Below are positions 1 to 9,464 of a stretch of 64,000 bases of DNA, piece by piece. The stretch spans positions 1 through 64,000 of the forward strand of contig JARRCM010000004.1 in NCBI GenBank assembly GCA_029982205.1, written 5' to 3'. Within the stretch, counting starts at the first letter, position 1. Every line of letters starts with the position of its first letter. The translations under genes and the position numbers were made by a program. The notes under the pieces were generated by a model. It did not search any database. It worked only from the letters and a program-made list of their open reading frames with translations, and had not been told where the DNA came from. The stretch comes from Thermosediminibacterales bacterium. GTDB taxonomy: Bacteria > Bacillota > Thermosediminibacteria > Koleobacterales > JARRCM01.

Positions 1-61
1 ACTTGTAGTTTCTATTCAAATATATCACCTTCTTATGATGTTAATTATCTCTCAAGCCAGG

Positions 62-88
62 CAAAAACCTTCAGCTGCGCAGCTAGGT
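62..88 (-). terminator. Rho-independent terminator after the SLH-protein gene
   Basis: Read on the minus strand, a GC-rich hairpin centred on AGCTGCGCAGCT with flanking CCT/AGG pairing is followed by five T residues. It begins 13 bases after the stop codon of the SLH gene, so it probably ends the transcript that includes the IPT-repeat and SLH genes. Confidence 0.6.
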
Positions 89-100
89 GCATTGTTCAAA

Positions 101-2605
101 CTACTCTTTCACATATGCAACCAATCCTATATTGTTATCTCTCACCAAATACAAAACATCTCCAGCCTTAATCTCATCAAAATCTATTATCATCCCGTCT
201 TTTAGTACAAGCGCATTTTCCATTAAAACCTCAAGTGTTGAAAGTGAAGGATTCCATTTTTGCTTGAATTCGTTCCAGTCATTCATGTTAACCAGGGTCA
301 GCTTTTTATTCGGTTTGTCTACTGTTTCTACTTTACCGATACTTACGATTTCATCATCTATAGGATCAGGCCAGATGCTCAGGCCGACCGCGCTTCCGTT
401 TTTGGCTATGATATAAAGTTCATCGTTGTAATATTCATGATAAAACCTGTCTTCAGCAAATTCTTTTTTGGATATGTATTTTTCGTTAAGTTTTGCTGTA
501 TCTAATACTCTCATGTTTTCGGAAAAACCGAAACTTTTATAGTCATTGCTGCCTTCCCTCTCTGTCCATGTGTTGCTGCTTAAGAAACTGTAGCGGTTTA
601 TAACAAAGCCATCTCCTTTAACCTCATCAAGGCTTCCTTTATAAACTTCATAACCGGGAGGGAATATGTCATCTACTATTGCAGCAGTTGTAACATAGTT
701 TCCTTCAATATCATTTGTTATATAAAATATGTGTTCATCTTCAGCTAAATCGGTGTAATCCACAAGGCTGCCATTTTTAACAACTATCGATGCCTCATTT
801 ATGTTTATCCTTTGACTGCCGACTTTCAGCTCTCCTTTAAACCATTCAGCATCTTCGATTTCACCGTTATCAGCCATTTCGTTTCCTGTTTTAACAACTG
901 CCTTTATTCCCCGTTCCACGCCATACCCCTCAGAAACTGCAATATACAAATAGTCGTTTTTATGGTTTCTGGCAAGTTCTGTAAGCCCGATAATCCGGCC
1001 TTTGTAGTAGATTTCTGAATTCGGGAAGATTTTTATGTCTTTTTGATACCCTTCATCAATCCACGAACCATAAAAATAGCTTTGTATGTCTCCTAATACT
1101 ATTAAATCTGAGGCTAAAGCGACCCTATCTATCCTGCCTTTATAAATCGATTTTACCTTTTCACCTGTTCCTTCTATAAGTATTCTGGTTATCTCATCGG
1201 TTGACGGGTCATCAAAGTAAAGGCTTACCAGGCTTCCCACCGTTAGTTCATTTAAATCTGCACTGCTGCCGTTTTTCGTAATTTCAGTGAAGTAGCCATA
1301 GCTGAACACAAACACTTCTCCTGCTGTATCCTCTAATGTAATGGTTCTTTCTTCTGTGTCTATACTCTGGATTTTACCCCGTTTAAGACGCCCTTCAGGA
1401 GGGATATAGCCCGGTTCAGCGTTTGAGTAACCAGTAAGTTTTGAAATTATTCCATTAGTTGTTTCAAAATCGATTTCCTGCCCGGTTTGAAAATCTTCTA
1501 AACAAGCTGAAATGCCGTCGATGGATGCCGCAGCTTGCGGCATTACATCATACCTGGTCAGTTTTCCTTCATAGTCTTCTATTACCAGCTGGTTACGATT
1601 GAGGTCAAGTTCTTTAATTATACCCCACCCTGATTTTTTTTCATAGGGCCGCACCTCTAAATATATGACCTGGTTATCTTTATCAATCAAAAAATTTATT
1701 TCATCACCCGGAGACAAAAGTGATTCATCGCCCAACCTGTTGTTTTTATATACAATCAAGCCTCTGTGGGAAGATTCCCAGCTGCCTGTAATGATATCAA
1801 AGAGTTCTCCCGTCAATCCTCTAACTTTGTAAATAACCCTGTAGTTTTCCGGGGTTGCCCCTGCTTCACTTTCTATAGAGGTTATTTCACCATTCACCTC
1901 TTTAAGCCCCCTATTATTAAAAAAACGGTGGTTAATCCTGTCAAGAACTGCTGTATATTCAGCACGGGTAATGGGCCTATTAGGGGAAAACGTGTCAGGC
2001 GCAGTTCCCACCATAATCTTCTGCTGAATGGCGTTTTCAAGATAAGGAATGTAAGCAGGGTTAAACTCTTTCCAGTCTTTTAAACCGTAAATCTTCTGAA
2101 TCTGTTTTCCATAAACAGGAGGCAGTTTCAGCGCGCGGGTTACCCAGTAGCCGACTTCTTGCCGCTGTGCCGTGTCTTTCCATGAAACGGTATCCATTTC
2201 ATGCTGGGTTATGATGTTTTCCAATACCGCCTGGTAAAGATAGCCTTTAGCCCAGGGGGAATACGGGAGAGAGGGGCTCTGCGTTTGATCTGCCAATGCA
2301 ATTTTTTGTGCTTCGTCTTCTTTTCCTATTATTCGTACTATCATTGCGATAGCTTCTTCTTTTGTTACGAAATTGTCCGGCCTAAAGGAATCAGGGCTGT
2401 ATCCTTTTACTATGTTCTGTGCAGCCATCCTTAGTATGGAAATATTTGCCCAATGCCCCTTAATGTCTTTAAATTCAATGTTATTTAGCAAGGCCCGGCT
2501 AAAAGCAGTCCCGTAATAATCCGGGCCATCTAGTTCTGCAAAGACACCTTCAGCGATTATAAATACCATTAAAAACATCACAAACAGCATTATGTAAACA
2601 CGCAT
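101..2605 (-). CDS. S-layer homology (SLH) domain surface protein
   Basis: Secreted surface protein of 834 residues. An N-terminal hydrophobic signal (about residues 2-23, ending near AEGVFA) is followed by three SLH modules at about 44-93, 100-160 and 178-224, with FxDIxGHWA-like starts and RPxxFVTKEEAI / SPNRPITRAEY ends. SLH modules normally bind pyruvylated secondary cell-wall polymer. The remaining ~600 residues are a series of short beta-rich repeats recognisable by G-x-I-x-x-I/V starts (such as GKIQSIDTEERTITLED), like S-layer-associated repeat regions; their function is unknown. I chose the ATG at 2605 because AGGAGG sits just upstream; a GTG 15 codons earlier has no such site and would spoil the signal peptide. 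It follows the IPT-repeat gene by 59 bases and is probably cotranscribed with it, so it may anchor or organise that protein. Confidence 0.88.
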   Translation of the reverse strand: MRVYIMLFVMFLMVFIIAEGVFAELDGPDYYGTAFSRALLNNIEFKDIKGHWANISILRMAAQNIVKGYSPDSFRPDNFVTKEEAIAMIVRIIGKEDEAQKIALADQTQSPSLPYSPWAKGYLYQAVLENIITQHEMDTVSWKDTAQRQEVGYWVTRALKLPPVYGKQIQKIYGLKDWKEFNPAYIPYLENAIQQKIMVGTAPDTFSPNRPITRAEYTAVLDRINHRFFNNRGLKEVNGEITSIESEAGATPENYRVIYKVRGLTGELFDIITGSWESSHRGLIVYKNNRLGDESLLSPGDEINFLIDKDNQVIYLEVRPYEKKSGWGIIKELDLNRNQLVIEDYEGKLTRYDVMPQAAASIDGISACLEDFQTGQEIDFETTNGIISKLTGYSNAEPGYIPPEGRLKRGKIQSIDTEERTITLEDTAGEVFVFSYGYFTEITKNGSSADLNELTVGSLVSLYFDDPSTDEITRILIEGTGEKVKSIYKGRIDRVALASDLIVLGDIQSYFYGSWIDEGYQKDIKIFPNSEIYYKGRIIGLTELARNHKNDYLYIAVSEGYGVERGIKAVVKTGNEMADNGEIEDAEWFKGELKVGSQRININEASIVVKNGSLVDYTDLAEDEHIFYITNDIEGNYVTTAAIVDDIFPPGYEVYKGSLDEVKGDGFVINRYSFLSSNTWTEREGSNDYKSFGFSENMRVLDTAKLNEKYISKKEFAEDRFYHEYYNDELYIIAKNGSAVGLSIWPDPIDDEIVSIGKVETVDKPNKKLTLVNMNDWNEFKQKWNPSLSTLEVLMENALVLKDGMIIDFDEIKAGDVLYLVRDNNIGLVAYVKE

Positions 2606-2664
2606 AAACCTACCTCCTGTTGTTGCAATACATGGCTTGCGGTGTTTCACACCCTAGACATCGT

Positions 2665-5600
2665 CTAATGTGCCGCAAGCATATAACTTCCGGGTTTTAT
2701 TATCTGCCCGGTAAAGCTGCCGTAATACCACCCGCTGTATTCGGTAACTTTATCCCATTTCCTGTTTTCCGGGTCATATCTATATAAACCAAGATGTTTT
2801 TTGTTTAACCCCGTGTATTTTTGATAGTCAAAATTAATAGTGAATTGATTATAGTAGTTGAGGTCATTAATATCAGTAACCTCTTTTCCCACATGTCTTT
2901 CAAGCTTAAGGGTGTATATGTCAGACAAAGGTTTATAACCTCTTGGCAGTGCTGCAATCATTTTTTCTTTTTCTCTCTTTTCAGTTTTTTGGATAATCAC
3001 GCGTATTCCCGCTTCTTTCTTTTCTTTAAGGTTAAGGTTGCTGATTTTCTTTCTCATCATATATGCAGATAAGGAAAGCTCATATTCTTTTGAAGATATT
3101 CTAAGTTCTGTGTTAAGGTCTTCTATCACATCATTCGTCATGTTTATTACGGTTCTGTTTATACGGTTATATTTTTCATCTATTTCAAGCCGTCCGTTTT
3201 CAAGGGCTTCTTCGCTGTTTATGTTGATGAACAATCCGTTTCCTTCTGTTATAATTTCTTCTTCCTTTACATCTTCTTCAAAGTCTCTTTCATCTGTTCG
3301 AGCATAATCTCCGTGCGTAAAATCAGATTTTCCAAGTTCATTTACCGCCCTTATACGGAAATAGTATTTCGTATCAGGCTGCAAATCTGTTACATAAAAC
3401 GTTGTCCTATCAGTTTTCCCCATATAATGGTAATCATCATCACCTGAACGGCGGGCATAAACCTCGTAGTAGTTTGCATGTGTTGCAGCTTCCCAATGAA
3501 GTTTTATTGTTCTGTCATCATATTCCCGTGTGTAGAACCCTTCGGGCGTGTCTGGGGCTGTCCTTGGGGGGTTATAATAGAAACCGTTTTTCAACACCCC
3601 TTCCCCTCCGTCTTTGTTTATTACTATTACATCTTTATACCCTGCTTCATTTGCAGGTGTAACTGCTTTAATCACTGTATCACTTATTACTGTTACTTCC
3701 GCAGCTGCCTTATCGCCCAGGATTACTACCGCTCCATCAGCAAAAGCTGTACCTGTTATGGTAATCTGGGTTCCGCCTTCGGTTGACCCTGTATTCGGTT
3801 CGATACCGGTTATTGATGGATATATCTTGTAAGTAAAACCTTCTTCTAAAAGGTCAAGACCGGTATCAGGATTTATAACTATAACATCTTTTGGGCCCTC
3901 AGTTCCCGGTGGTGTCACAGCACGAATCTGTGTCGAGTCAACGGATAAAACATCTGCTCTGCTGTCGCCTATATAAACCATGGCGTTTTCCTGAAAATGT
4001 TCACCATATATAACTACTTCTGTTCCGCCGTATGTAGGGCCTGAATTGGGGTCAATTGCAGTTATTTTAGGTTCTATTCCCGGCACCATGTACTCGAATC
4101 CACCCACAAGGGTTGCCGTAGAACCATCTGAGTTTTGAACCGTTACATCTTTAACGCCCGGGGTGTTTGGAGGAGTTCTGCCCCTGATGGTGTTTTCATC
4201 AACCGCAACTACTCCTGTGGCTTCAATCCCACCGATAAAGACTTTTGCCCCGCCTGCAAAACCTGACCCTTTTATTTCAAACGGAGTTCCTCCTTGTGTT
4301 CTTCCCACGTTTGGGTTTATGTTTGATATGTTTATTGAGCTTTCTTCTACTATAATGTACTCAAACCCGTTTTCTTTTGTATACAGGCCCGTATCCGGGT
4401 TTTCTACCACTACATCTGCTTGCCCCGGGCTGCCGGGTGGTGTTACGGCAGTTATTTTGACACCTATCGTTGAAGTAACGCCATCGACTTCCTCCCCCTG
4501 GGAATCTTCTATTCTTTCCACTACAGCTTCTCTACCGCCTATCAATACCTTTGCCCCTTTTCGGAAATCTTCTCCTGTTATCGTTATTCGAGTACCTCCC
4601 ATTGTTGTGCCTTTGTTGGGGCCGATGCTTGATATCTTAGGCCAGCTTGTTGGAACTATATAAGTAAACCGACCGTCCCACCGCGCAAGACCTGTGTCCG
4701 GGTTTACCACAGATACCTCTGCTTCTCCCGCATCGTTTGGCGGGGTGGTTGCCTGAATCGTGTTAGAATCAATTACAGTAACCTTTGGGGAAGGTTCTCC
4801 TCCCACATAAACCTTGGCCTCTTCTCTGAAATCACTACCAGTAATATTTATTATTGTACCGCCGTAAACCGTTCCCTGAATCGGAGTTACATCTGTTATC
4901 TCAGGAAGAGTTGTAGGCGCCATGTATTCAAATCCCTCAGGTATGGAAGCAGAACCGCCATCAGGGTTTACTACAGTAACCATGGCTTTCCCGTGCTTAC
5001 CGGGGGGCGTTTTTGCCCTTATCTTTATAGGGCTTACTACTTCTACATCGACTGCGGGATTGCCCCCGATTATCACTTCAGCCCCTTCTCTAAAGTCTGT
5101 TCCCGTAAGTATAACATCGGTGTCGCCAAATATGGTTCCTTTATCGGGTTCTATTTTAGAAAGTGTTGGAGCACTTGTAGGTATCTTATATTCAAACCCG
5201 TCCTTCAAGATGAATTGGCCTGTATCATCAGAGTTTATAACCATTACATCTGCTTTGCCCATCTCCCCGGGCGGGGTTTTAGCGGTAATAGTGAAACGGT
5301 CTTTGACACCAACATCTGAAGCGTAATTTTCACCTATAATTAACACAGCGTCATCTTTAAAGTCGTCTCCGTGTACTGTTATAAATGTCGACCCGTCTAT
5401 GTTTCCTATATTAGGTGTTACTGAAAAGATGATTGGGGCAGTGTTTGGCACACGATAATAAAAACCGTATTCAAGTATCTTTATTCCGCCATCAGGGTTT
5501 TCTATTTTTAAATCTACGGTTCCGGCTGAATGAGGTGGAGTTTTTATCTTTATTAGAGATTCATTGATAACATGTGTGTATGGGGTTTCTATCCCGTCTA

Positions 5601-8600
5601 TATAAACCTTTGTAGCATAATCAAAGTTTTCTCCTTCTATGGTTACAAGGGTTTCTCCAGCGGTGGTGCCGCGAGCAGGGTAAATTTTATTTATTATGGG
5701 ATTGCTTATATACAAAAAACCGTCTTCGAGTACAGCTGTGCCTCCGTCTGTATTCGTAACTACTATATCCCGCCAGCCGGGAAGCCCTGCTGGAGTAACC
5801 GCTTTTATCCTGTTAGGGTTTTCTACCGTAACCTCCGGGGCTTCTATGCCTCCAATGGTTACTACCGCACCGCTGCGAAAATCTTCTCCCTCAATGTATA
5901 TTACATCCCCTCCGGCAGCTGTCCCCTCTTGTGGCGATACTACCATGCCGTCACCATCCATATCCTTAATATCAGGATTGCTCTGCGGAACATAATATAT
6001 AAAACTGTTTGGCAGGGTTGCGCTTCCATATTCGTTTGAAACAACAACATCTTTTGTACCAGGTGTATTGGCAGGTGTATAAGCATGTATTGTTGTGGCA
6101 TCAATATCTATTACGGCTGCAGCCTCACCGCCTATGGTTACTTTAGTCCCTTCAATGAAGTTTGCGCCTGTTAATGTGACATATGTTTGACCGAGCACAT
6201 TACCGCTGTTAGGGGTTATACTTGTAACCACAAGGATGTTGCCTTTATAAACAAACCCATCGTAAAGAATTGCTTCTCCGCCGTCAGGGTTTTTTACTTT
6301 TACATCTACTGCTCCCACCTTAATACTGCTTGGTGTTATAGCAAGGATATGTTCAGAATCCATGACCTGTGTATAAGCGGCAGGCTTATCTCCAAAATAA
6401 ACTACCGCATCGCTAATAAAATCCTGGCCTGTTATTAGAACTTCAGTTCCTCCTGCTGAAGGGCCTGTTCCCGGGTCTATTCCCGTTATATCCGGTTGGC
6501 TCTGGGGTATTTTGTATTCAAATCCCCCTTCCAGTTTTTCAGAAGCTTCAATTTCGAGTTCATCGCCTGTGGCGGTATCAACCTTAACTATTTTAACTAT
6601 TACGTCCTGAAAACCTTCGGTTCCCCCGGGGGTTTTAGCGGAAATTCTCTCAAGGTCGTCATATACCACAACATCTGTGGCTTCATTTCCACCGATGGTT
6701 ACTTTTGTTCTTCGCTGTATCCCTCCTCCCAGGTCTTCAGGTTTTACGAAGTTGGCACCCCTTATGATTACATCTGTACCTCCCTGGGTAAGGCCGGAAT
6801 TAGGCGTGATGCTTGTTACTGCTAAAGCCTTTTCCGGTATTTTATATGTAAAAGGCGTTGGGGAAACGGCGGCTTTCCCATCAGAGTTTATAACCATGAC
6901 TTCGTGTTCACCTGCTGTATTAGATGGGGTGAGCGCAGTTATTACGGTATATGTTTCGCCACCCTCGTCAACTGTTGCAACACGAACATCTGTAGCAAAA
7001 CTGTCTCCGATTTTAACCTGGGCGCCGCTGCGAAAATCTTTCCCTTTTAAGGTTATTTCTGTTCCGCCTTCTGTAGTGCCTGATGTTGGAGAAAGTTCCT
7101 GGATTATAGGGTTGCTTGGCGGAAGTTTGTATGAAAAACCATCCTTAAACGTATAGCTGCCTTTATCATCATCCATGTTTATTAAAACAACATCTTTAAT
7201 GCCATCTGAGTTTATCGGTGTTTTAAACGTCAACTCTGTAGAGGACTTAACAGTCACATCTGCTGCTTCTGCTCCGCCAACAAAAACCTTCACCCCTTCT
7301 GCTCCGGTGTTGAACCCGCTTCCTGTAAGGGTTACAAGCGTTCCTCCTTCTGTAGTTCCTTCATTTGGTGTTATGCTTGTGATTGTGGGAGTTACTATAT
7401 ATTTAAATGTTCCGGCTGCCGTTTCACCGTCGGGGTTTTTAATTATGAGAGTTCGGCTTCCCACTTCACCGGGCGGTGTTTTAGCGGTTATTGTTGTTAT
7501 GCCTGTGACGTAGTCTTTCTGAACCTCTATATCGGTAGCAGGCCGATCTCCTATCAGTACTTGAGCGCTATACGAAAACTCTTTTCCTGTAATCCTTATT
7601 TCCGTGCCCCCAACTGTCGTTCCGGTATTAACCTTTCCACCGATTAGGCTCTCTACTGAAACATTTACCGGACCATCTGTTATGCTGGGACTGCTTGGAA
7701 CGTACTCAAAGCTTTTATATACCGCCTCACCTTTGTCCGGATTAGTAACTGTAACATCCCATACTCCTACATCTCCTTCAGGTACCCTGGCGCTTATTGT
7801 GGTTTGGTCTGAAGACACGAAAACATCTGTTGTGTATTTAGTACCTATTTTTACTGTTGCCCCGGGTCTGAAATCACTGCCGGTAATGGTAATAATCGGT
7901 TGTAAAGTGGTAGATGCCTGAGTGGGTGATATGCCTGTAATGACAGGTTGACTTCGTGTATATGTGAACCCGTCATGTAAAGTATAACTGCCTCCGTCAG
8001 GGTTGACTACTTTAACGTCTTTTGCGCCTATAGAATCATTAGGTGGTGTTTTTACATATATTTTTGTATCATCAAAACGGTTTATATCAGAAGCCAGTTT
8101 GTTATCTATGTACACCTTTACTCCGTTTTCAAAACCCGAACCGTTAATTGTTATAAGGTCTCCTCCCAAAACTGAGCCCTCTGATGGTGTAACTCCGGGT
8201 GGTGAATCACTTAGAGCGTTTATTGTGGGATGGCTTATTGTGTACTCGAAAAGCCCGCCTTCGGTTTCCGTTGTAGTAAAAGTCCCTCCATCCGGATTGC
8301 TGACGGTTATTGAAACAGGGCCTTCCGTGCTGGTTGCAGGGGTTAGGCATGTGATTAAACCATCATTTTTTACCTGTACATCTTTAGCATTTAAATTCCC
8401 TAATTTAACCGATGCTCCGCTTAAAAATCCCGAACCGCTTATACTCAACTGTGTCCCGCCTAAAACACTGCCGCTGGTGGGGGTAAAAGAAGTTATTTTG
8501 GGATTAGATATATATTCGAACCCGTTTTCCTTTATAGCGTTAACACCATCAACCGTAACTATAACATGCCGTTTCCCGAGGGTATCATAAATGGGGGTTT

Positions 8601-9399
8601 TGGCTGTTATAGTCGTCTGGTCCACTACCATAACGTCTGTAGCAGGCTTGTCACCTATGGTTATTGTGGTGGCGCCTTCTACAAAATTATCACCTGTTAT
8701 TGTAATCGATGTCTGCTCCCCAATAGGGCCTTTAGAAGGTTCGATTTTGTTAATAACCGGAATGCTTTTTTCATAGTAAAATGCTCCGTCTATTGAAACC
8801 GTTCCACCATCAGGGTTTGTTACCGTGACTTTTTTGTCTCCTGAGGTGTTTGCAGGCACAACAGCTTTAATGATCGTAGAGTCAAGAAACGTTACTCTCT
8901 GTGAGTCAATTCCACCTATAACAACAATAGCTCCTTCAATGAAATCACTACCGACTATCGTTATTTCTGTGCCTGATGTGCCTTTATCCGGGGTTACGGT
9001 ATCGATAGTTGGCACACTCTGGGTATATGTGAAACCATCATCCAACACTTTTGATCCTATTTCGTTTGTGATAGTAACATCAACAGCCTGAGTGCTGCCT
9101 CCTTCAAAATTTTTACGGGCAGGTACCACTACTGTTAGTGTAGTGCCGTCATTTGCCACAATTTCTGCTTCTGCACTGCCGAATAGAACTTTAGTGTTTC
9201 CCGGAGTGAAGTTTTGGCCTTTTATTGTGACTTCATAACCTCCAGCTGAAGAACCTGTACTTGGGGATACTGGATTATCAGGGTCAAATACCGGTTCACC
9301 CGCTGCCCTGCTTACAGGTATGCCAAAAAACTGTGTAAACAGCATCATTATGGTTAACAGCCAGATATGTTTTTTCAAAAAATAAACATTATACTTCAA
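2665..9399 (-). CDS. Giant secreted IPT/TIG-repeat protein with fibronectin type III domain
   Basis: About 2,240 residues. A signal peptide (ends near VSRAA) leads into 21 tandem IPT/TIG immunoglobulin-like repeats of ~80-100 residues. Each starts with a pattern such as P-x-I-x-x-I-x-P-N-x-G-x-T-x-G-G-T and contains G-x-D/N-F and a V-x-N-P-D-G-G-type end. A fibronectin type III domain lies at about 1945-2035, then a ~190-residue C-terminal domain without repeats. No SLH, sortase or other anchor is visible. IPT domains are known from adhesins, polysaccharide enzymes and receptors; here an extracellular structural or adhesive role is inferred. The start is uncertain: TTG at 9399 has AAGGGGG nine bases upstream and gives a standard signal peptide; an in-frame GTG at 9438 has only a weak site. 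It lies between the chemoreceptor gene and the SLH gene, all on one strand. Confidence 0.85.
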   Translation of the reverse strand: MKYNVYFLKKHIWLLTIMMLFTQFFGIPVSRAAGEPVFDPDNPVSPSTGSSAGGYEVTIKGQNFTPGNTKVLFGSAEAEIVANDGTTLTVVVPARKNFEGGSTQAVDVTITNEIGSKVLDDGFTYTQSVPTIDTVTPDKGTSGTEITIVGSDFIEGAIVVIGGIDSQRVTFLDSTIIKAVVPANTSGDKKVTVTNPDGGTVSIDGAFYYEKSIPVINKIEPSKGPIGEQTSITITGDNFVEGATTITIGDKPATDVMVVDQTTITAKTPIYDTLGKRHVIVTVDGVNAIKENGFEYISNPKITSFTPTSGSVLGGTQLSISGSGFLSGASVKLGNLNAKDVQVKNDGLITCLTPATSTEGPVSITVSNPDGGTFTTTETEGGLFEYTISHPTINALSDSPPGVTPSEGSVLGGDLITINGSGFENGVKVYIDNKLASDINRFDDTKIYVKTPPNDSIGAKDVKVVNPDGGSYTLHDGFTYTRSQPVITGISPTQASTTLQPIITITGSDFRPGATVKIGTKYTTDVFVSSDQTTISARVPEGDVGVWDVTVTNPDKGEAVYKSFEYVPSSPSITDGPVNVSVESLIGGKVNTGTTVGGTEIRITGKEFSYSAQVLIGDRPATDIEVQKDYVTGITTITAKTPPGEVGSRTLIIKNPDGETAAGTFKYIVTPTITSITPNEGTTEGGTLVTLTGSGFNTGAEGVKVFVGGAEAADVTVKSSTELTFKTPINSDGIKDVVLINMDDDKGSYTFKDGFSYKLPPSNPIIQELSPTSGTTEGGTEITLKGKDFRSGAQVKIGDSFATDVRVATVDEGGETYTVITALTPSNTAGEHEVMVINSDGKAAVSPTPFTYKIPEKALAVTSITPNSGLTQGGTDVIIRGANFVKPEDLGGGIQRRTKVTIGGNEATDVVVYDDLERISAKTPGGTEGFQDVIVKIVKVDTATGDELEIEASEKLEGGFEYKIPQSQPDITGIDPGTGPSAGGTEVLITGQDFISDAVVYFGDKPAAYTQVMDSEHILAITPSSIKVGAVDVKVKNPDGGEAILYDGFVYKGNILVVTSITPNSGNVLGQTYVTLTGANFIEGTKVTIGGEAAAVIDIDATTIHAYTPANTPGTKDVVVSNEYGSATLPNSFIYYVPQSNPDIKDMDGDGMVVSPQEGTAAGGDVIYIEGEDFRSGAVVTIGGIEAPEVTVENPNRIKAVTPAGLPGWRDIVVTNTDGGTAVLEDGFLYISNPIINKIYPARGTTAGETLVTIEGENFDYATKVYIDGIETPYTHVINESLIKIKTPPHSAGTVDLKIENPDGGIKILEYGFYYRVPNTAPIIFSVTPNIGNIDGSTFITVHGDDFKDDAVLIIGENYASDVGVKDRFTITAKTPPGEMGKADVMVINSDDTGQFILKDGFEYKIPTSAPTLSKIEPDKGTIFGDTDVILTGTDFREGAEVIIGGNPAVDVEVVSPIKIRAKTPPGKHGKAMVTVVNPDGGSASIPEGFEYMAPTTLPEITDVTPIQGTVYGGTIINITGSDFREEAKVYVGGEPSPKVTVIDSNTIQATTPPNDAGEAEVSVVNPDTGLARWDGRFTYIVPTSWPKISSIGPNKGTTMGGTRITITGEDFRKGAKVLIGGREAVVERIEDSQGEEVDGVTSTIGVKITAVTPPGSPGQADVVVENPDTGLYTKENGFEYIIVEESSINISNINPNVGRTQGGTPFEIKGSGFAGGAKVFIGGIEATGVVAVDENTIRGRTPPNTPGVKDVTVQNSDGSTATLVGGFEYMVPGIEPKITAIDPNSGPTYGGTEVVIYGEHFQENAMVYIGDSRADVLSVDSTQIRAVTPPGTEGPKDVIVINPDTGLDLLEEGFTYKIYPSITGIEPNTGSTEGGTQITITGTAFADGAVVILGDKAAAEVTVISDTVIKAVTPANEAGYKDVIVINKDGGEGVLKNGFYYNPPRTAPDTPEGFYTREYDDRTIKLHWEAATHANYYEVYARRSGDDDYHYMGKTDRTTFYVTDLQPDTKYYFRIRAVNELGKSDFTHGDYARTDERDFEEDVKEEEIITEGNGLFININSEEALENGRLEIDEKYNRINRTVINMTNDVIEDLNTELRISSKEYELSLSAYMMRKKISNLNLKEKKEAGIRVIIQKTEKREKEKMIAALPRGYKPLSDIYTLKLERHVGKEVTDINDLNYYNQFTINFDYQKYTGLNKKHLGLYRYDPENRKWDKVTEYSGWYYGSFTGQIIKPGSYMLAAH

Positions 9400-9464
9400 A
9401 AACCATGACCCCCTTATGTAACCTGAAATAAAATTCACCTGTCTCTCGACAGGTTTAAGGCTGG

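Noticed and set aside
2821-9091. Many long plus-strand reading frames opposite the IPT-repeat gene (for example 4163-4663 and 8003-8590)
   Set aside because: They mirror the repeats on the coding strand, lack ribosome sites and show no domain; they are antisense by-products of repetitive codon use.
2665-9399. Repeats in the IPT gene as a possible CRISPR or tandem DNA array
   Set aside because: Units are 240-300 bases and conserved at protein level only; there are no near-identical short repeats with spacers anywhere in the window.
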